A stretch of DNA of 64,000 bases from Gordius sp. MW1 (Eukaryota; Nematomorpha; Gordioida; Gordea; Gordiidae). The translations under genes were made by a program, and so were the position numbers. The DNA is taken from assembly GCA_964036665.1 (NCBI GenBank), contig OZ038529.1, forward strand, positions 1,798,001-1,862,000, given 5' to 3'. Of the stretch, positions 57,771 to 64,000 are shown piece after piece; the first letter of the stretch is position 1, and each line of letters begins with the position of its first letter. Below the pieces are notes generated by a model. That model worked only from the letters and a program-made list of their open reading frames with translations. It was not told where the DNA came from and did no database searches.

Positions 57771-59870
57771 TTGCCGCATGACAGTTTAATAAAATTCTGG
57801 ATTCAATATATGAACTATTCATTCAAGCTATCTTCCGATGACCAAAACATTCATATTATTGATTATGGAACCGAAAACCAAATCGAAGCTTACCCTTATA
57901 AGAAAAATACTCTTAAAAGATTATGTGCCCTGTTTCTGACCTTCATATCTTTCGGTGTTGTGGGTTTGCTTTTTCACTGGAAGCGTCATTGGTTTATTAA
58001 ATTTACTTGTGACAAAGGTTCTATAGACAATTGTGATTTGTTGATTATTATTGATAAACACCAAATAAAATCTATCTCCTACATTAAATACATCAAAGCT
58101 GCAGATTTGGAAAATGAATATTCCAAAGGAATTTATCTACAAGTCCCAGATATTGGTGGAAGATTTTATCATGAAAAGATTGTCAAATATTTTGATCACC
58201 ATAAAAATATATATATATGGCGTGGTCACCAACGAGGTTTCACCAATCTAAATGAATTTGAGAAAGATATAAATTGTTCATACTTTTACAAGCAAAAACC
58301 TCTTTCAAAGGAAGATCAGGAAAAAAGGAGAATTTTTTTTGGGTCAAATGATATTAAAGTTAAAGTTAGACCTATCTACAAAATATTGTTCTATGAAGTT
58401 TTAACCCCTTTTTACATATTTCAAATATTCAGTGTCATCTTGTGGTTTAATGATGACTACGAACTTTATGCCAGTTGTATATTGATTATATCTCTAATAT
58501 CGTTGACTCAAAGTACTTATGAAATCAAGAAAGATCAACTTGCTCTCCACAACCTATCTAAGATGATTGACATAGTTACAGTGTACAGGAATGAAAATAT
58601 TTCTGAAGAAATTCCATCTGTTGAATTGGTACCAGGTGACATAATCAAAATTCCACCCAAAGGTTGCCTTATGACATGTGATGCCATCGTCTTAAATGGT
58701 AGTTGTATCGTAAACGAAAGCATGCTAACGGGTGAAAGTATACCAGTCACTAAAACTCCACTACCAAATGTAACTCATTCCAATACTTGTGATTACGTAT
58801 TTGAAAGGAAAAAACAATTCAAACATTTGCTTTACTGCGGAACTCAAGTTATACAAGCCCGTTACTACGGCACGGAATGTACTAAAGCCATAGTGTTGAG
58901 TACGGGTTTTAATACCATAAAAGGTGATATCATACGATCTATCCTATTCCCTAAACCGTCCGAATTCAATTTTAACCAGGATAGCTATAAATTCATAGCA
59001 GCCCTGTTTGGTTTATCCATCATAGGTTTCACGTACAGTGCAGTACTCAAGATCATGAATAACGTCTCGGTCAGACTCATAATATTAAGGTCCATCGATT
59101 TGGTTACCATAGTGGTGCCCCCTGCTTTGCCAGCAGCCATGACTATTGGTATAGTGTTTGCCAAGAGTAGGTTAAAGAGGTACAACATATTTTGCATTAG
59201 TCCCAACCACATAAACGTATGTGGAGTGATTGATCTCATGTGTTTTGATAAAACCGGTACCCTCACCGAAGATGGGCTAGACATTTGGGGCATAGTACCT
59301 TATGTTACGGGTCAAAAGTCTTTTAGCCAAACCACGGGAGATGGTCGTTCCTTGGATATGGGACCACTTGTGTACTGTATGGCATCTTGTCATTCCCTAA
59401 CTACCATAGAAGGAGAACTGATTGGTGATCCCTTGGACATAAAAATGTTTCAATCCACGGGCTGGCACTTGAAAGAGCCATCGGTAGATGATTCCGAAAA
59501 GTATGACATGCTAGTGCCTACCATAGTACAACCACCGGCAGCCATTACGAGTGTACCTTCCCAACAGGGTGTCGGCCATCTTGAGGGAGTTTCCCCGTAC
59601 GAAATAGGGATCATTAGGCAATTCCCATTTCTATCCGTCTTTCAACGTATGAGCGTTATTATATACAGACTAGAAGCTAAGGAATACGAAATATACTGCA
59701 AAGGCTCACCCGAAAAGATTGCTTCTCTGTGTACACCCTCTAGCCTCCCACCAAACTTTTACTCTGACCTCATGGCTTATACGGAAAAAGGTTTTAGAGT
59801 GATCGCTTTAGCTCACAAAACCCTACCCAACCTAAAATGGGCCAAAATTCAGAGGATCAATAGGGATCAA
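57771..59870 (+). CDS. P5B-type ATPase, ATP13A2/3 family, 5' exon (partial gene)
   Basis: Exactly 700 codons to a phase-0 donor (CAA|GTGAGA at 59871); frames beyond it read into the intron. Residues 36-100 match the P5B N-terminal region with an N-terminal membrane-associated hydrophobic segment (about 50-68). Two membrane segments follow near 205-245. Then come the actuator motif TGES (320-323), a membrane segment with the P5B signature PPALP (450-454), the phosphorylation site DKTGTLTE (D493) and a nucleotide-binding KGSPE near 650. ATP13A proteins are late-endosomal/lysosomal polyamine transporters. Missing are the rest of the P domain (TGDN box) and the C-terminal membrane helices. These may lie beyond the window, since no matching exon is visible up to 64000. 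Start: Met1 at 57771, or Met14 at 57810. Confidence 0.93.
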
Positions 59871-60113
59871 GTGAGATTTTTTTGCATTACACTTACAATA
59901 TTATGTGCTATGCAATTTATGGACTGTGTTTTTGGTTGTCTGACTTGTCCTGTCCAATATTTAAGTATCTTTTGGAAGTCTCATTACTTTTTTACTATAT
60001 TATAATTGAAAACGTGGTGTTTTGCGAATTTTTTACCCCATTCAAAAACTAGAGTTAAAGCTATTTTTGAGATGGTATATAATAGTATTTAAACGTATAT
60101 ACCTTTGTGTTGT
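59871..60113 (+). other. Start of P5B ATPase intron with GCTATGCAATTTATGG repeat
   Basis: Begins GTGAGATTTTTTTGC. A copy of the dispersed repeat core TGCTATGCAATTTATGGACT lies about 35 bp in, followed by GTTGTCTGACTTGTCCTGTCC, similar to the repeat end at 9868-9960. Confidence 0.6.
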
Positions 60114-60255
60114 AAAAACGGCTGGGTTTTGTTTGGTTGACCGTTGGTTCAACCAAGACTAATGGCTGTTGACTGATTTCTTTTTCTGGTTTCGACTCAG
60201 CCTTAATAAATGTATTCTTAGAAAAACAGACCAAATTGGTCTCTTTACAACACTA
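60114..60255. mobile_element. hAT-type MITE, TAGTGTTGTAAAA family, short copy
   Basis: GTGTTGTAAAAACGGCTGGG at the left and TTTACAACACTA at the right, about 140 bp. Flanking GTATATAC and GTATATAT resemble a duplication with an indel. Confidence 0.65.
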
Positions 60256-60329
60256 GTATATATGGAACATTTAGAGGTGCCTCTTTTAGTTTTGCTATAT
60301 TAAAAACTATGTTTTTGGTTTTAAATACA

Positions 60330-60460
60330 AAACTTACCACAAAAGACGACTAAATAGTTGACTCAAAGCTCGGTCGAAATTTTAAAAACAGCCCATCGAA
60401 CGTTAGTCTGAGTTGAACCGAACATCCACCAAACAAAACCCAACCCTTTTTACAACACTA
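60330..60460. mobile_element. hAT-type MITE, partial copy (right arm)
   Basis: Ends CAAACAAAACCCAACCC then TTTTTACAACACTA. The left terminus is not clear and the inner region is degraded. Confidence 0.45.
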
Positions 60461-60469
60461 CTATACTTG

Positions 60470-61580
60470 CTGCACATTTTAAAATATCCCTAGCGGTTTG
60501 TAAAAGTTTCACGTCAAAACGACGACTTTCAATTCTACATTTTGATCATTTTATTAAAATATCCATTATCACTTTTCATTTTTTTATTTATTATTTTTTT
60601 GTTTCCCAAATTAAATTATAACATAAAGATCAAAAATATTTTTAATTTTGGCTTTAGATTAAAAATGAGATTTTGACTTGCTCCAACTCAAATGGTAACT
60701 TAATTGCCTTTAGCATCTTGATGACAAGTGGTTTACGGGGCTAATTGTGTCCTTGATGCCAAAATCAATAATAATCTCTCCTCTTATAATTGAGCCTTAG
60801 GAAAATTTTGTTTTTCATCATTTCAAAAATTTATTTTAACAATTTTATTAATTAAGTTTTCTTTCTACTTTATTAAATGTTAAAATGATATCAAGTTTTT
60901 TGAGCTACCTTTTGGTATATTACATAAATTGACTTATATTTTTGATGGAGAGGGAGTTTAAATGTTACCGAGTTTATTATATTATAAACTCAGACAAATA
61001 GACTGCTCATCAACTTAAAATAATATCGTTTTTCCGCCATTTTGAAATGTGCCCACATAAGGGAAGAATATATCGATTATAATAATTTTGGTAATTAAAG
61101 TGTTTTAAAATAGTAAACTAATATTAACAATTGCATTTTAAAATAAATATCATTTACAAAATTTATAAAAGTATAAATAAAAAGCAATTTGGTGCCATCT
61201 GCAATTTATTAAATCATCATTTATTAACATTCGTTTTTATTTTTTAACTAATTAATGGCCAAGGTAAATTCACTTTTTTGTTTAATAACAATTGGGTACA
61301 CTGCGGAAGGACATGGGAGATAGTAAAATTCAAAAATGGTGGATTTTATGGTACACACATTCCAAATGAAACATATATAACATGATGTGCAATTTGTGTA
61401 GTCTAGTATGAATTTTCACATTTTTGAAATGTTTCATATGTCTCTATATTCTATAGTAATAAAAATGCTGGGGGCTAGACGCCTCCCCGTCGCGCACTTA
61501 GATGACTTTTTTACGATTGTTTATGTTGAATTCTTCGTCTATAATGTATACGTATTACGTTATACTCTTTCTCCCAAAAT
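60470..61580. other. Presumed P5B ATPase intron or flank, AT-rich
   Basis: No exon with P5 ATPase hinge or TGDN-like coding was found in any plus-strand frame. A short frame at 61408-61596 has no recognisable domain. Confidence 0.45.
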
Positions 61581-61586
61581 AGCAAG

Positions 61587-61775
61587 TTTTTTGTAAAAAC
61601 AGCTGGGTTTTGTTTGGCCGACCTTTAATTCAAATGATTAACGGTCGATTTTGGTCTGTTTTTCAAATTTCGACCAAGCCTAGAGGTCCACCAAGAAAAA
61701 CGGACACCAAAAATCTTTGGTCTGCTTATGTTTAGTCGACCAAAACCACAAAATCCGGCCGTTTTTACAACGCTA
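61587..61775. mobile_element. hAT-type MITE, TAGTGTTGTAAAA family copy
   Basis: TTTTGTAAAAACAGCTGGGT on the left and GGCCGTTTTTACAACGCTA on the right, about 190 bp, with GGCCGACC / GTCGACCAAAACC arms. No clear target duplication. Confidence 0.65.
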
Positions 61776-62765
61776 GCTTATAGAAGAAGTAAGTTGTAGA
61801 AATATTTTATCTAACCTTATTTCGTTTAAAAAAAATAAAAAGTTTGTTAAAAATAAAATTTGATTTTAAAATGAGGAGGGGGGGGGGGTAATAGTTACCC
61901 AGATCGCTTGAAAGCTAAGAATTTTCTTAATGAATCGAATATCTTATCTAATGACAATTTTCCCCCGTATCAATCAAATATTTGCCGTGCGGTGCCTGCC
62001 ATACGCACGCACTGGTAATAGCAAATAAGGGACCCACTTGCCTTGTCAATATTTAAGTGAAAACTAACGTCAATATTACGACGACATATACAACTCTACC
62101 ATTTTTACAATTTTACAAATATGTCCCGCATACCCATCCCTAGGGCAAGTTTGAAAAAATTACCTTTTGCTTACCCCCCCCCCCCTTCTTCCACTGATTC
62201 AAAAAATTTGTTTCTTTTTGTGCCCAAGGCAATCAAAGGTATTGGGTTTCATTTATCCCCTTTTAACGTTTAAGGTATAATTTCCATCATCTTTAAGTGT
62301 TAAGTAACAATTTAATAACACAATCAATAACGTTCATGAAATTATGCGAGTGAATCTCGTCTAATGAATAACTGAGCAAAAGTAAGGAGAAAAACTTGGC
62401 TAAAAAACGTGGGACGGCCTTTTCGGAAATGAATCCCTCGGGGTTACTTAGTACTTAATATAATTATTATTTAACCTCCAAGGACTTAGCCATCATGGCA
62501 TGGGAGGGTAGTATTTTTATCCTACCTCATGCAACGCTACATTTCTCTTTGATACTAACGTAATTTTATTTGATGAGACTTTGTTATTGGTTAGGCTGGC
62601 TCAGTTGCTCGACCCGAACCCGAGCCTTTAATATCTCCGTAAATGTTGTCGCTTGAGGGCTCTGGGGTTGGGGCTTCGAAGGAAACAACTTCTTACGCGA
62701 GACTGACTGACATTTAGCTCAAAATTTTTTAAGTGCTCTTTGAAAAACTTTAACCTGACCATGCA
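61776..62765. other. AT-rich sequence with isolated poly-G and poly-C tracts
   Basis: No gene recognised. G10 near 61879 and C12 near 62178 are probably remnants of poly-G MITEs. A CTCGACCCGAACCCGAGCC motif at about 62608 resembles hAT subterminal sequence. Confidence 0.4.
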
Positions 62766-62767
62766 TC

Positions 62768-62916
62768 TAAATCATGGACGTAGCCAGCATTGAGATTAGA
62801 GAAGGGTAATAATAATCTAGGGAGGGGCAAAATGACTATTTGTTGAGATTTAAACCATAATTTTAACAAATTTTTAGATTTAGAGAGCAACCGCCTCCCC
62901 TTGGCTACGCCCTTGA
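62768..62916. mobile_element. Poly-G-family MITE, GACGTAGCCAGC copy
   Basis: ATGGACGTAGCCAGCATTG on the left and CCTTGGCTACGCCCTTGATC on the right, about 150 bp. It shares GGGAGGGGCAAAATGA with the SMEK intron copies but lacks a long homopolymer. Confidence 0.65.
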
Positions 62917-62962
62917 TCTAATTTATTGGAAAACCCTAGGTTTTATCATATGTTAAATGGAC

Positions 62963-63242
62963 AGGCGCGTAGCCAGGATTTTCTTAAGGGTGAGGAAAAA
63001 ATCAAAAAAAATTTCGACACTTTTGTTCATAATGTAACAAAAATAAACTTCGCGTACAATATATGCGAAACTTCAGGTATCCAGCTTTGAAAAAATCTCT
63101 TCTTTTTAGCAATCAGAGCATTTACTATCGCTTTTTTATAATAATAAATAGACCCATTAAAATAAGTTATTAATAAAAAAAATTAAACTTTGGCCAAGGG
63201 GAAGGAAAAGTCCCGCTTTCCGCCCCCTTGGCTACGCGCCTG
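62963..63242. mobile_element. Poly-G-family MITE, AGGCGCGTAGCCAGG copy
   Basis: Inverted ends CAGGCGCGTAGCCAGG and CTTGGCTACGCGCCTG, about 280 bp apart. The compensating GCGCG/CGCGC in the two ends shows they are a genuine inverted pair. Confidence 0.7.
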
Positions 63243-64000
63243 GTTTATGGCAACCCTAACACCGGTCTTTTTGCCCCTCCTATACTAGTGGCTTAGATAG
63301 GGTGGGGAGGCCTAAGACTGAATAAATGGTCTGAGGGGGTCGAGAAAGTTCTTGAGCCCCCTCGCCCCCACCCCTTTAGCTGCGCTATTATCATTATATT
63401 TATATTTAACATGTCAGCTTAGAGTTAGATATATTGCATTTATAGCTAGCAGCTCGATATTATTATTCACACGGGAGTAGCGGCCTGAAAAGCCATTTTT
63501 ATTTAACTCTAACCCGACCCCAGAGCATTTTAATAATTTTCCTACTTAACCACCTGTACATGTCTTGGGAGGAAATTATAAACAATTTGTCGACGACGCC
63601 AATGGAGGAAACTTGCTAATATTTCATTCATTTATTTATGAAAGGTGGATTGAGATTCCCCACCAATAGAGCCCTGTAAAATGGAATTTCTTTGGCCCCA
63701 GCCTGGGATTTTTTTACTCAGGCCCGGCCCGACTTGTGAAACCCGGCCTGTGCGGGACTCTACCCCCTAATCTAGTGACACAAATGCCCTTATGAGACCT
63801 GACCTCTTTCAACCTTAAATATTTTATGAATAAACCAGCTTAAAGTTCTATATTACTTCATGGCTAGCAGCTCGATGTCTTTATTCACATGGGATGACGC
63901 GGTGCCTAAAGACTTTTTGCTAATATAATTTATTCATTCTTTCATGTATTAAAGGTGGAACGAGATTTGACTTTCCTGGGCTTGCTCGTGTTCGAAAACA
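63243..64000. other. Repeat-rich window end
   Basis: GGCCCGGCCCGAC and ACCCGGCCTG motifs near 63722-63745 look like a hAT subterminal array. GCTAGCAGCTCGATAT / GCTAGCAGCTCGATGT with TTATTCACA(C/T)GGGA recur at 63447 and 63863, a diverged duplication of about 200 bp (63410-63650 versus 63830-63985). No gene seen. Confidence 0.5.

Noticed and set aside
59871-60005. C-terminal 44 codons of the long P5B ATPase frame
   Set aside because: They follow a consensus donor (GTGAGA) at a conserved position, read through a dispersed repeat core and do not match P5 ATPases.
1-64000. Prokaryotic features such as CRISPR arrays, operons or prophage
   Set aside because: Host genes have spliceosomal introns and the repeats are eukaryotic transposons. 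The tandem repeats lack the uniform spacers of CRISPR arrays.

Overview
This is an AT-rich eukaryotic (invertebrate metazoan) window. It holds four host genes set in dense, often nested transposable elements. All host genes are split by GT-AG introns. No operons, ribosome binding sites, phage, CRISPR arrays or rRNA genes were seen. Intron sizes are skewed: the first introns of two genes are only 35-40 bp, while downstream introns run to 0.1-1.7 kb. That pattern, plus a CsRn1-type gypsy element, recalls flatworms, but the species cannot be fixed from sequence alone.

Host genes. (1) On the plus strand at 12440-16035 are the last two exons of a rotund/squeeze/lin-29 (ZNF362/384)-type five-finger C2H2 transcription factor; the upstream exons were not found. 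(2) On the plus strand at 29920-32867 is a complete nine-exon RPF1 gene (Brix-domain ribosome production factor 1, 301 aa). (3) On the minus strand at 43132-33374 is a complete thirteen-exon PP4R3/SMEK (falafel) gene, the regulatory subunit 3 of protein phosphatase 4 (1172 aa). RPF1 and SMEK converge tail to tail, with a hAT-type MITE between them. (4) On the plus strand from 57771 is a 700-codon exon of a P5B-type ATPase (ATP13A family) that ends at a splice donor at 59870; the rest of the gene was not found before the window ends.

Mobile DNA. 1-12400 is mostly MITEs, poly-G-bearing 'GCGTAGCCAGG' elements, a tRNA-like SINE family and its tandemised fragments, and hAT subterminal arrays. 20136-29905 is a stack: an LTR fragment, a nearly intact two-domain APE/RT non-LTR element of the CFDP2-like/RTE type (one frameshift), a CsRn1-clade Ty3/gypsy element with open gag and pol, and a 1.6-kb foldback element inserted in its 5' LTR with an 8-bp target duplication. 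That LTR ends about 15 bp before the RPF1 start codon. 44975-57270 is a decayed second gypsy element (minus strand). Its LTR-related blocks and RT gene were hit by two hAT elements with perfect 8-bp duplications. Its right LTR was hit by a non-LTR element with a restriction-like endonuclease; that insertion carries an internal inversion of the twin-priming kind.

The most notable observations are the 5'-inverted non-LTR insertion at 53604-56751 (what looks like a 50-bp terminal inverted repeat is better read as a junction duplication), the foldback/LTR stack abutting RPF1, the 35-40 bp introns, and several hAT families each with its own short subterminal repeat motif.
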